A DNA stretch of 64,000 nucleotides from Trifolium pratense (taxonomy: Eukaryota; Streptophyta; Magnoliopsida; Fabales; Fabaceae): contig NC_060065.1 in assembly GCF_020283565.1 (NCBI RefSeq), forward strand, positions 40,536,409 through 40,600,408, given 5' to 3'. Numbering within the stretch: the stretch's first letter is position 1; every line of letters starts with the position of its first letter. The notes under the pieces are model-generated. The model searched no databases and was not told the origin of the DNA. It saw only the letters and a program-made list of their open reading frames with translations. The position numbers and the translations under genes are program-made. Positions 46,801 to 57,114 of this stretch are shown one piece after another.

Positions 46801-46989
46801 AGGGAGAATGAATTAGGGAGACAAATAAAGAAGATATTATTAGTCATCTCTTTCACAATTTTTTTTCTCTCGCTATATATATATGAGTGCAAACATAACA
46901 ACTAAATAAAAAGAAAAATCAACCAAGAGTGACAGATATAGACACCCATCGTCATCAACAAAACAAAGAGCATATTAAGTTATTAAAGT

Positions 46990-47111
46990 ATGGTGGTCTC
47001 TCCTATTAATGGTTCTTCACCTTTGTCACATTCCAATGGCAGAACAATACCTCTCTCTACTTGCTCACGCAATTCCTTTGTCAATGTTGAGAAGTAAGTT
47101 ATCTTTCTTTC
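46990..47111 (+). pseudogene. TAA1/TAR-like: TAR copy 5: exon 1 and start of intron 1 only
   Basis: Exon 1 (46990-47093) and its GTAAGT donor are present, with one substitution, Phe25 to Cys. After 18 bases of intron 1 the sequence changes to the TGTAACACCC terminus of an LTR at 47112. The remaining exons, if they still exist, lie to the right of the window beyond the retrotransposon nest. Confidence 0.9.
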
Positions 47112-47209
47112 TGTAACACCCTAACCCATACTATCCTTAAAAACGTAATTTTAAAAACTTTTCAACAAGTGTAAAGGCAGAGTGCCACGCGGTAATTAAA
47201 ACACAAGCA
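47112..47209 (-). repeat. LTR end fragment of another TGTAACACCC element
   Basis: 98 bases starting TGTAACACCCTAACCC and containing AAAGGCAGAGTGCCACGCGG. The start resembles the LTR terminus of LARD-2, but the rest differs, so it belongs to another family. It is interrupted at 47210 by SIRE-2. The element was inserted in intron 1 of TAR copy 5. Confidence 0.75.
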
Positions 47210-48329
47210 TGAAGGTGTGAAAACACAAGAAGGGGGGGGGGTTGAATTGTGTTTTAGCTAAGTTAAAACTTTTTCAAGTTCTTAACTCAACTACGTTAGC
47301 AGCGGAAAAATAACACAATAAATAACAAGATAGAGAGAGAGAAATCACACAAGCAATTTATACTGGTTCCTCTCACAAAACGAGAGTAGTCCAGTCCCCT
47401 TGCACTTCCAAGGGAGTTCACTATAATCACACAAGATTACACCTGCTCAAGCACACAAGCAAGAGACTTCTCAACAATGCTCAAGCACACAAGCTTAAGA
47501 CTTCACACTTAAGCACACAAGCTTAAGTCTCACACTTAAGCACACAAGCTTAAGTTACACACGTAACAATAAAGTATATAAAAATATACAAGTGCTCTTA
47601 GATGAACCTAAAGAGAGCAAATACAAGTATTACAGAGTATTTGGCTAAAGTGCAAAAACACTTGAGAAAGGTTCAGAGCTTGTATATCACAGAGTTCAGA
47701 GTTTGTTCAGCGCACGTTCAATTCTTGATAATTGTATATTTTGTTGCAGCTGATCCTTCTAGTATATATACCCCTAGAAAAGAGTCGTTGCAAAAGGAGC
47801 CGTTGGAGTTGATAACCTTTTGTCTTCAAGCAGTCTGTCTTGATGCAGTTTGGTTGTATCCAAAACTAAGAAAGAGTTTCAGTTACTTTGACTACTGCAG
47901 AGTGGACTTTCCTTATTCAGCTAACAAAACTGAAGACCCACGTTCTCAAGATAGGACAGACAGAACAGAGGTAGCTGAACTGATCAGGCTTGAAAGGTCC
48001 TTTTCTCCATTGGTAGAAGAGTTGACTAATAAAGGAATCTTCACAGCTTTCAAAGAGATCTTCAGAGTTTGATGAAGCTAGTAGACAGACATGAAGTTCT
48101 GAAGTCTTCATCCTCTGAATGTTGTAACCTCTGAAGTCCAACATCTTCTGAGCGCTTGTGAACTTCTGAATTCACATCCTCTGAACTTCACTTCAGGACT
48201 TATATGATGCTTATATCTGCGCACTTAAAATAAATTTTTAGTCCTTCCAATTGTTTATTAATACTTTGTTATCATCAAAACCTTTATAGATTTAGGGGCA
48301 AACATTTTTAAATCAATTTTGTTCCAACA
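47210..48329 (-). repeat. SIRE-2 3' LTR (1120 bp)
   Basis: It runs TGAAGGTGTG...GTTCCAACA on the + strand and aligns along its length with the SIRE-1 LTR at 22141-23230, with scattered substitutions and small indels. The repeat TAAGTCTCACACTTAAGCACACAAGC is expanded here (47486-47553) compared with SIRE-1. Confidence 0.92.
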
Positions 48330-49555
48330 ATCTCCCCCTTTTTGATGATGACAAACATAAGTATTAATTGACAATTGTTGTTAAATTAACTTATCATGTT
48401 TCTCTTAGGTTTATGAGGTTTGCAAGCTCCCCCTAAGATTGATACTCCATAAAGTCTGAACTTTATGTTTTATCCATGATATTTTAATTTAGTATAAGAT
48501 TAAGATGTTTGAAATAAAACAAATTTCATATCTTTCTTCAGAGTGAGAGGTTTGCAAGCTCTCCCCCTAAGTCTCATAAGGCTAAGTTAAAATTGCACTC
48601 TTAACTTATCCTTACTTATGAAATTTATTTCAGTTTCAACTAACTTAGTCTCCGCCTTGAAATACGTAAAACAACTTAAAAGTAACAACTTTTAATTTAA
48701 CAGATAAAAGCGAGATAAAAGGCGTGGTTTCAGTTTTGGAACTTATCAATTAATGCGTAACTACTCCCCCTTTTGTCATTATCAAAAAAGTAAAACAAAG
48801 TTATAAAACCAAGACAGTCAAAGAAGAAAGAGTGGTTGTTACAAAGGTGAATTAATTTTAAAAAACCAAAAACCAACGCGCTCAAGGGTGTATAAAAAGG
48901 AACACGCGAACATGCCTTCTTCACGTAAAAACAAGAAAAAACAAGTGAAGCAAGAGAAGGTAGGAATAATGAAAAGATTTAGTTTACGCATCGCAGAGTT
49001 TAAGAGAAAGAAGAACGAAGAGAAACGCGAAGACGAAGAGAAGGATAAGAAAAACAACAAGAAACCACAAGATGCTGAGATAATAATCATCTCATCAGAC
49101 TCTGAAGCTGAAGAGAATGAAGATGATGCTGACTATGTGGAGTTCTTGGCTGGCTATGTTCCAGAAGAGGAACAAGAAGAAGAAGAACAAGAGCAAAACC
49201 CAGATCCCATTGAAATTTCATCAGAGGATGCTGAGGAGAAATCAGAGATTTCTTCTGAGTTTTATCCATCTGATTAGGATTAGGTTGTCTTTTTCTTTTT
49301 CTCTTTACCAATGTACTCTACATTATCAGATCATTAATAAAAAAATTTTCGTTTTAAAAGCATTGTGTGTTCTTGTGTTCTTATTTATAAAAAAATATCA
49401 AGTGGACATAAAATAATTAATCAATCAAAACATAAACAAAATCTTGAAATAGATAAACCAGAAAAAGTGTTCAGAAGGTAAACAACGAAATAAACATGAC
49501 AAAATAAGCAAGCAAAACAAAAAAAAAAAAATATGAAGAGAATGTGCATAGAATC
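48330..49555 (-). other. SIRE-2 3' untranslated region with multiple polypurine tracts
   Basis: The main polypurine tract (AAAAGGGGGAGA read on -) is at 48331-48343, directly beside the LTR. Additional GGGGGAG-type tracts lie at 48426-48437, 48559-48571 and 48763-48774, a known Sirevirus habit. An opposite-strand 121-codon frame (48912-49277) lies here. Confidence 0.8.
48912..49277 (+). CDS. Antisense ORF in the SIRE-2 3' region (121 aa, unknown)
   Basis: It begins MPSSRKNKKKQVKQEKVG. The N-terminal half is Lys/Arg-rich, and the C-terminal half is Glu/Asp-rich and ends near a run of EEEQEEEE and SSEFYPSD. It is antisense to the retrotransposon mRNA. TATAAAAA lies 21 bases upstream of the ATG, too close to serve this ATG in the usual way, but the Met near 48969 could be used. 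No family is recognised. Charge-biased low complexity could keep a frame open by chance, so expression is doubtful. Confidence 0.35.
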   Translation: MPSSRKNKKKQVKQEKVGIMKRFSLRIAEFKRKKNEEKREDEEKDKKNNKKPQDAEIIIISSDSEAEENEDDADYVEFLAGYVPEEEQEEEEQEQNPDPIEISSEDAEEKSEISSEFYPSD

Positions 49556-52315
49556 CTAGGGTTTCTTAAGAAGGGCTAAGAGTTGGTCAAATTTGTCATT
49601 TAAAGATCCCACATTGGAAACTAAACCATCCACCTTGGTTTCCAATGTCTCTTGAGCAACTCTCTGGCGTTCTAGACCTTCCTGCTGTTCCCTCAGAGCT
49701 TCTTGAAATATTCTCAACTGATCTGCCATACCTGGAGCTTGATCTTCAATCATAGGTTCTGGTTCTTCAACTAAAGGTGCCTTGCCTTTATCAGAGGGTT
49801 CACCTTCCTCTGGATAGTCTATCATCAGCACATCCTCTTGATCCTGAGAAGCAAGCACATCATCTGCTGAAAGATCTTGTTGTTGCAACTCATTTGCCAA
49901 CTGGGCAACTCTTGCAGCAGCTTCTTCTAACCTTGCAGACTCAGATCTCTGAGCTTCAAGACTCTGAAATAGCTGGGAGTCTATCCAGATGACTCCAGAC
50001 TCTGAACTCTTGAAAGCATGCAGACGGTGTTCAACAGCAGCAATTTCTTCCAGCTTAGCAAGTTCAAATCCATCATGATGAAACATGGTTAACCTTTTCA
50101 ATTCAGCCCTAGCCAGACTTTTCTTTAAGAAGTTTATCACATCCAAATCTCTTCTTCCAACCACAGCCTTAACCTTTGCAGCAGCAACATCCAAAGCATT
50201 GCAAATCCTTGCCTTAATGCTTGATACTTCGAGATCCACATCAGAAGGACAAACTAAGAACCTGTCCTTTATTGTAGATAATCTAAGCAAGTCTTCATGA
50301 AATTGAGTGGATAGATTTCTAAAAATGTTGGATGATGATGGTGAAGGATTGGGAATAGTAGAGAGATTAGGTATTTCAGGAGTAGGGTTGTCAATAGTCA
50401 CAACTTCTACCTCTGAAGGCTTGGGGGCACAAGTGTGAATACGCTCAGGAGAAGCATGTTCAGCACTTGGGTTAGGATGGGGTTCAGGGGTTGGTTCAGA
50501 TGATGAAATGTCAGAGGTTGATTCAGGGTAGATATGCTCAGGAGATGGTTCAGGGGATTTAGGTTCAGGTGTTGGTTCAGGAGCAATTTGTTCAGGGTTT
50601 GGTTCAGGAGATTTATGTGGAGAAGGTTGTTTTGTGGGAGAGGTTGGTTTAGTGACAGGAATATCTGGTTGAGGGTCAGATGGTGGAATATCAGGTTGAG
50701 GTTCAGGTTGAGGTGATGTAGGTTTAGGAGGTGAGCTAGATTTGGGAGGTGATGAAGGCTTCTGGGTGAAAGTTTGATTGTTAAGAGGGTCTGGACTTAG
50801 ATGTTTTTCTAGTTCAGATAGGGGGTTATCAGAGGTTGGATTATCAGAGGTTGGTAAAACAGTTCTGAGAGGTTTGGTGTAACCTAATCCAATCTCATTT
50901 TCATTGAAGACATACTCAGAAGACTTACCTTTATCTTTGGAAGTAGGAGCAGGTCTTTTCTTTAAACTAGCAGCAAGAGTCTCCTCATCAGATTCAGTCT
51001 CATCTTCTGATGTAGATCCTTCAGATGAACTGTCTGAACTATCTTCCTCAATAACAATAGGCTTTTTGGAAGCTCTTTCAGCAGCCTTGTTAGCAGATTC
51101 TTCATGCTTCCTCTTAGTCCTTTGCTCAACAATAGCTTTTTCTACCTTAATCTTCTTCTGAACCAGAAGATCTGGCTTAGGAAGATCAGCTTGAGCTTCA
51201 GCCTTTCTCTTTGGTTTCCTCTTAGGGTTATACAGATTGACAGGAGCAGGAGGAACCATACTTCTATCAACAACAAATCCTTCTTCTCTGAGCACTTCCA
51301 AGTAGCCTTGAATTACATGCTCAGCATCAGCTTCAGATATAAGTGGGTAGCCATCCACATACAGACGATCCTCAAGCCTAACAGTGAACTCTTGTGGGGG
51401 AGCAACAGGCTTAGATGCAATCAAACGCATCTTGGACAGAAAGTTGGCGTTCAGAATTTCTGGATAGAACCTCTTCTCAACCAATTCAGGATGGAACTTC
51501 CTCAAGTTCTGAACAACATGACCTTGATGCAGAAGGTCAGACAACAGCCTAGGATAAACTATAGTAGTTTTCCTCTGAGATTTACTAGCAAAAATGGCTT
51601 CACAAATACGTTCAAAGAAATAATCTCCAAGATTAACCTTCTTTTCAGTCAGAAGAAAATACAGCAGATGACGATGAGTCCAGGAGATTGTATCAGTCCC
51701 ACCAACCCTTGGACTGATAGCTGCTAGGATGATCTTGAAGAGAACTCTACATTCATCAGTCAAACCCTTTACTTTCCCTTTTAAAGAGAAATCTGTGCAA
51801 ATGAGATGCAGAAGATCATCCCTGTATCTTGTATCCTTTTCAAACACATCTAACTCTATCCCAGAGTTAGGTAGACCAAGAAGAGCATTGAGATGGATAG
51901 GCGAGATTGCCATGTTCATCCCACAGATATTTGACCTAATCTGTACACCTGTATAATCCAGCAAACCCATTTCCTTCCTAGTTTTACCCTTCAGACTAGG
52001 ATTCCTCTCAATAGCAGCAAGCTCTTCCTTCTTAGCTTCATGCTTATCAAATACCTTTGCTTTCATCCAAAATTTCTTCAACAAATCTGGATAAATGGGA
52101 CCATTAAGCATGTCGAAGTACTTATCCCATCCCTGAGCGATAAAGTACTTTTTAACATCAAACCCATTAGCTTGTAGACCATCAAAATCAACCATCTTCT
52201 CTGAAAGAAAAGTAAGTTCAGATTCTGGGAATTCCATCTCGTTCCCAATAATCTGAAGGTTCTTGAAAATAAACGGTGGAATCCTTTTTGACGAAGAAGA
52301 CGAAGTACCAGCCAT
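49556..52315 (-). CDS. SIRE-2 Env-like ORF (919 aa)
   Basis: A single uninterrupted frame downstream of pol, in the place of the Sirevirus env-like gene. The N-terminal 350 residues form a globular plant-transposon domain with IPPFIFKNLQIIGNEM near residue 12 and an SWTHRHLLYFLL motif near 215. Residues about 355-460 are Lys- then Ser/Asp-rich. About 500-650 are Pro-rich with PEPxPE repeats. The C-terminal 150 residues are Gln/Glu-rich and predicted coiled coil. I see no clear signal peptide, which is unlike a true viral envelope. Function is unknown; the env label comes from position. It has no stops although the pol of the same element is split. Confidence 0.85.
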   Translation of the reverse strand: MAGTSSSSSKRIPPFIFKNLQIIGNEMEFPESELTFLSEKMVDFDGLQANGFDVKKYFIAQGWDKYFDMLNGPIYPDLLKKFWMKAKVFDKHEAKKEELAAIERNPSLKGKTRKEMGLLDYTGVQIRSNICGMNMAISPIHLNALLGLPNSGIELDVFEKDTRYRDDLLHLICTDFSLKGKVKGLTDECRVLFKIILAAISPRVGGTDTISWTHRHLLYFLLTEKKVNLGDYFFERICEAIFASKSQRKTTIVYPRLLSDLLHQGHVVQNLRKFHPELVEKRFYPEILNANFLSKMRLIASKPVAPPQEFTVRLEDRLYVDGYPLISEADAEHVIQGYLEVLREEGFVVDRSMVPPAPVNLYNPKRKPKRKAEAQADLPKPDLLVQKKIKVEKAIVEQRTKRKHEESANKAAERASKKPIVIEEDSSDSSSEGSTSEDETESDEETLAASLKKRPAPTSKDKGKSSEYVFNENEIGLGYTKPLRTVLPTSDNPTSDNPLSELEKHLSPDPLNNQTFTQKPSSPPKSSSPPKPTSPQPEPQPDIPPSDPQPDIPVTKPTSPTKQPSPHKSPEPNPEQIAPEPTPEPKSPEPSPEHIYPESTSDISSSEPTPEPHPNPSAEHASPERIHTCAPKPSEVEVVTIDNPTPEIPNLSTIPNPSPSSSNIFRNLSTQFHEDLLRLSTIKDRFLVCPSDVDLEVSSIKARICNALDVAAAKVKAVVGRRDLDVINFLKKSLARAELKRLTMFHHDGFELAKLEEIAAVEHRLHAFKSSESGVIWIDSQLFQSLEAQRSESARLEEAAARVAQLANELQQQDLSADDVLASQDQEDVLMIDYPEEGEPSDKGKAPLVEEPEPMIEDQAPGMADQLRIFQEALREQQEGLERQRVAQETLETKVDGLVSNVGSLNDKFDQLLALLKKP

Positions 52316-52770
52316 TGTTGGAGATTAGGGTGAGGTTTGGAAAGACTAACGAGAGAGAAAGAAAGTTTGTGTTGGAGGTTTAGAGAGAATATGAAAGTGT
52401 GGGTTGTGAAAGTGAATAGTGTGCAAGTGTATTTTGTAAGTTTTATTTAAATGCACACAGTTAACACGAAAATAGCAAATTTGGGAAGTTACGCTAAATG
52501 ACAAAAAGTTGAATACCAAAAATCATCATTAACCACCCACTACCTGACACACGTAGACCACGTGCAGAAATTTACTCGGTAACTGCTATTTTAATGGACA
52601 ACTGTTCAGCAGTGAATACTAAACGTTTCCCACTAAAATAGTTCAGAGCCTCTGAGTTATTTAAAAGTCTCTATCAGAGTTAAGCACTTCAGAGCTTGTG
52701 TTTCAGATGTTCTGAATCATAAGTTCTGATATACATAACCTCTTACACTTTAATTGCCAAAAACAATTTT
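52316..52770. other. SIRE-2 pol-env spacer
   Basis: An AT-rich stretch between the pol stop and the Env-like start codon, with no open frame of note. Confidence 0.6.
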
Positions 52771-53905
52771 TCATTCAGAGATTGAAAACATGTTCAGATG
52801 TTTCTTTATAAAATCAAATCTTTCAACAGATAAAGCTTTAGTAAATATATCAGCCCATTGATTTTCAGTATCAACAAACTGAATATCTATAATGCCTCTC
52901 TGAACATAATCTCTGATAAAATGGTGTTTGATTTCAATATGTTTGGCTCTAGAGTGTAGAATAGGATTTTTAGATAAATGAATGGCTGCAGTATTATCAC
53001 AATATAAAGGAATATTGTTACTGCTTACCTGATAATCTTCTAACTGATATTTTAACCAGAGTAGTTGTGTGCAACACTTAGCTGCTGAAATGTATTCTGC
53101 TTCTGCTGTAGACAAAGCTATAGTAGTTTGTCTCTTACTAGCCCAGGAGATAAGGTTTTCACCAACAAATTGACAATTGCCACTTGTGGATTTTCTTTCA
53201 ATTTTATCTCCAGCATAGTCAGCATCACAGAATCCATTTAGCACATAATCATTGGATTTCTTATAGAGAAGTCCAAGATTAGTTGTTCCTTTCAGATACC
53301 TAAAGATTCTCTTTACAGCAGTAAGATGAGATTCTCTGGGATCTGACTGGAATCTTGCACATAAGCAAACACTGAATAAAATATCTGGTCTAGAGGCTGT
53401 CAGATAGAGTAAGGAACCAATCATACCTCTGTAGATCTTCTGATCTACCTTTCCTTCATCATCTGACTTGCCCATGTTGGTAGTTGGATGCATAGGAGTA
53501 TTCATAATCTTGCAGTCATCTAGATTGAATTTCTTCAGAAGTTCTTTAGTGTATTTTGATTGATGAACATAAGTTCCTTCCTTCTTCTGATTGATTTGTA
53601 TTCCAAGAAAGAATTTCAACTCTCCCATCATGCTCATTTCAAATTCATCCTGCATTATCTTAGAAAAATTCTTGCACAAGGCAGCATTAGTTGAACCAAA
53701 AATAATATCATCAACATAAATTTGAATGATTAAAATATCTTCTTTGGTTGTTTTTCTAAAGAGTGTGCAGTCAACCTTTCCTTTTTCAAAACCTTTTTCA
53801 AGAAGAAAATTACTGAGTCTATCATACCAAGCTCTTGGAGCTTGTTTCAGACCATACAGTGATTTCTTCAATTTAAAAACATGTTCTGTGAAATCTGGCA
53901 CGCAG
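52771..53905 (-). pseudogene. SIRE-2 pol, 3' part: reverse transcriptase C-terminal half and RNase H
   Basis: The open frame begins in the reverse transcriptase (KKSLYGLKQAPRAWYDRLS, about 53870-53815), has the catalytic IQIYVDDIIFGS (about 53730-53700) and continues through the connection region. The RNase H part contains CDADYAGD, ALSTAEAEYISAA and LYCDNTAAIHL, ending at the stop at 52771. The Copia order is standard. The upstream part is cut by SIRE-3 at 53905/53906, so this piece cannot be made as part of a polyprotein. Confidence 0.92.
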
Positions 53906-54872
53906 TGAACACAATGCTGCACAAGATGCTATAGCATACGTTGCAGCAAGACAGTCGCAGAACACAGGAAATAAATAAATAAATTGCAGAATAATAAATA
54001 AGACAGATAGTTGTTAACCCAGTTCAGTGCAACGTCACCTACTCTGGGGGATACCAATCCAGGAATGAATCCACTATAATAGCTCTAGTTCAAAGCCCTC
54101 GACCAACACCCGGTACTTGACTTATCACCTAGACACTACCCGTGCAATCCTATCTAAGAACCTCTTAGATAATGAGACCCCGTCCCAAATTCCCTCTAAC
54201 AACACGTACTATGTTGCTGTCAATAATAACGATAAGGATGGAGACACTCTCCTAGAAACTAGACCACACTCTTGCTTAAAAGCTTATGAGTGAATCACAC
54301 ACACTAACTCCGTGCTTCAAAGCTTAGGAGTAGCTTACAATTAACAACCAAAACACAGTCCTAAACTTGCATCAAATTGACACAAGAAAGGCTGACAAAA
54401 AGAACACACTAAACCTTAAAAAAACTCACGCTTTAGTAATACACGGTTTAGAAAATACATGAGTTGTAAAGGCTTGAGGCTTCACATATTTATAGTCTTC
54501 AATTGTCTTGATGTGCAAGTTAGGTCTTCAGACAAACACAGCTGTAGAAATTGCGGCCAACCCTAGATTATTTCCAGAAATATAATTCATGTTGTACCAA
54601 ACAAAAAAAAACGCCAAAAATATAATATAATTATATTTTTGTTTTAAATAACATTCCTTCAGCCGACTTCAATAAACCTTGCTGAGCAAGGCTCGTTTTG
54701 CCCAGACGCACGTGCCTGAATATATAATTGAAGCAAATCTTGAACGAGATTGACAGAAAAAATTCTGCACTTAAAACAGAGCATCAGGATGCTGTACGAG
54801 GATGCTACAGCATCTCAGTTCAGCATCTGGCTGGTTGGCTTTTGCAAAATGCAGCCAATCAAAACACCAACA
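53906..54872 (-). repeat. SIRE-3 3' LTR (967 bp)
   Basis: It runs TGAACACAATG...ACACCAACA on the + strand and borders AATCTCCCCCTTT, the inverted polypurine tract (54874-54884). Its sequence differs from the SIRE-1/2 LTRs, so it is a separate family. The exact left edge is inferred from the TG and the break in the SIRE-2 frame. Confidence 0.8.
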
Positions 54873-54884
54873 ATCTCCCCCTTT

Positions 54885-55676
54885 GGCAAATTTTGGCTAA
54901 AACAACCTTAGGCCAGTGCATAGAGAGATACAGTCTAAACTTCCCTTCGAGTCAACATAAGCACACAACTAGGAAAGAAAGTAGAACGATGCTAAGCTAT
55001 TTTAAACTTTCCTTCGAGTCAACATACGCACACAACTAGGAAAGAAAGTAAATAAATTCACCAGATGAATAGATAGCTAGCACGTAAGCATCAGAGGCAT
55101 GCAGCAGCGGAACATAACACATCTTAGCCTCAAAGTACAGACAGAGAGAAATAAACTCTCACATAGTGGATTCAAGATCGGAGAAATAAACTCCATAATA
55201 TTTAAGCAACGCCACAGAGAATAGGAAAAATAAATTCCTATATGAATACTTCAGACATGCATATCATAAGTAGTAGAAAAATAAATTCTACCTACTCCCC
55301 CTCAATATATGCATAAACTTTCACTCCCCCTCAAATTATGCATATCACATAAAACATCATGCTATACTAGATGCTATAGCATTCTTCATCACATCATGCA
55401 CATAAACACATTTTACTCCCCCTTTTTAGCCATAAATTCTGACAAATAAAGTCAGTATCACATAGTAGGAGCAGAACTTCCACAGAGTTATCAGATCATA
55501 GAGAAACATAGAGTGTAGAGAGAATCAGAGCATAGGAACTCATAAAGTGCATATGACAGACCATCAGGGCATAGAAAACCTGGAGTATCGGACCCAAAGA
55601 CATGGATTATGCATGTTACAATCCAGAGAGCATCAGGGCGTAGCCCAAAAGGACATGCAAATAAAGCATAAGCAGG
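54885..55676 (-). other. SIRE-3 3' untranslated region
   Basis: A segment with ACTAGGAAAGAAAGTA and GAGTCAACATA is duplicated at about 54950-54986 and 55017-55050. Further GGGGGAGT-type purine tracts (read on -) occur near 55295, 55325 and 55416. A repeated AAATAAA(T/C)TC phrase is scattered at 55145-55290. No gene is seen. Confidence 0.65.
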
Positions 55677-57108
55677 TCACATAGAAGGACTTGCATCAGA
55701 TTCCTCCTCTTCCTCTACCTCAGTATCACAGCCTGCATTATCATCTAGAACACCAGGATTGAAATTGGAAAACACCTTGAGGTCAACAATCATTTGCTTC
55801 CTAGGCAAAACATCACTTGACTGATTGACAGATGATGCAGCACAGTCTGCAGCATGTGTACCCTCAAACAGTCTAAAATCAAAAGACAAATCACAACCTC
55901 TCTTACTAGGAACACCAGCCTTAGTACAAATGTCAGGATGTTGAGCTAGAATAATGTCACACATCAGTGTAGGAAAGACTATAGGCATCTTCACAGTACA
56001 TGACTTACCATGCAGAACAGTTTCATCAAGAATATAAGAACCAAAGGCAAAAGGTGATCTGGTCCCTACAACATATATAAACCTAGTCAAACCTGTAGCC
56101 ACAGTATTTGGAATGAGTAGTTGGAGCCCAGTTGCAGTTTTCATCAATCCAGCTGCATTAATCAAATCAACAAGCTTTTGGCATTAAAAAAAATTCACTT
56201 AAATTCCTTTCCACAGCAAGCCTTCTTTTTATCACAAATTTCCACCTGTCAACATTTTCAAAATGATGAAAGGAAATGTTGTCAATGGGTACAGGGGATA
56301 CATCTTGAGAGATCCTTTTTTTCTTCACAGACTTCTTTGAGGATGCTGCAGGCGATGCAGTAGCATGTTGGTCTTCCTCAAACTCTGAATCACTAGAGGA
56401 AATAGTCTTCCTCCTCAAAAGCTTCTTCTTTGGCTCAGAGGGCCCAGTAATCTTACTCCACTGTCTTTTAAGACCATAGATTTTCTTTTCCTTGGCAGTC
56501 TTGACAGGAACATTGGAAACAGCTACACCTTTACCAGCATTGCTCCTTAACCTCCTAGTACTAGAAGCAGGAGTCCTCTCAGTAAGGTTGAGATTGTCCA
56601 CATAAATAACATTTGAATCTTTCTCAGCAGATTCATCAACATTCAAAGGAACAAACATAGTTTTACCACTATCATCAACATAAGGGATCACATAGATATC
56701 ATGAACAAAAACATTATCAGTAGTAGTTGCTTCAGAACCCTTTTCTTTGTCAGGAACAATAACATCATCTAGAGACTCGGGTATCACGATGTTATCCAAA
56801 TTTTCCCGTGCTGCAGATGTTGTAGCATCATGTGCAGCATCTTTCTCAGGAACACTCTTCTTGACATGTTCCAACACAAAGTCATCTTTGACCTCAGTTG
56901 GAGCGCTAATATCATTACCAACAAATGTTAAACACAACAGGGGAGAACACCACATAACTTTCTCTGACAAATACTTTCTCACCACAAGAAACATCCTTAT
57001 CATCAACAAACACACAATTCTTACCAAATCTTCAGATGTTTCAACATTACCCATAACAGCGTGCATTACTAAATAAGTTGAAGAGAAAACTGCACGCCAC
57101 ACTTGCAA
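55677..57108 (-). pseudogene. SIRE-3 Env-like region (frameshifted)
   Basis: Two adjoining frames, 57108-56167 and 56165-55677, read as one Env-like protein broken near 56166 by a small indel. The first is acidic and then Lys/Ser-rich with KKKLLRRKTISSSDSEFEED, ending at RRLAVERNLSEFF. The second continues with an INAAGLMKT segment typical of this plant retroelement domain and ends in a Glu-rich tail. A further frame change near 57000 is likely. Not functional. Confidence 0.75.
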
Positions 57109-57114
57109 TAATTG

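Larger units (their letters stand above)
47210..53905 (-). mobile_element. SIRE-2: Sirevirus element, 3' half
   Basis: On the - strand it runs pol 3' part (53905-52771), spacer, Env-like ORF (52315-49556), 3' region, polypurine tract and 3' LTR (48329-47210). Its LTR matches that of SIRE-1. The pol 5' half is separated from it by the SIRE-3 insertion at 53906 and would lie beyond the window. The presumed left target duplication is AAGCA (47205-47209). Confidence 0.9.

Noticed and set aside
47602..48072. 156-codon + strand frame in the SIRE-2 LTR, partly also open at 22689 in the SIRE-1 LTR
   Set aside because: It is antisense to the LTR and differs in length and C-terminus between the two copies, so chance openness is more likely than a gene.
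54728..55039. 103-codon + strand frame across the SIRE-3 LTR and 3' region
   Set aside because: It spans the LTR boundary and polypurine tract and matches no known protein.
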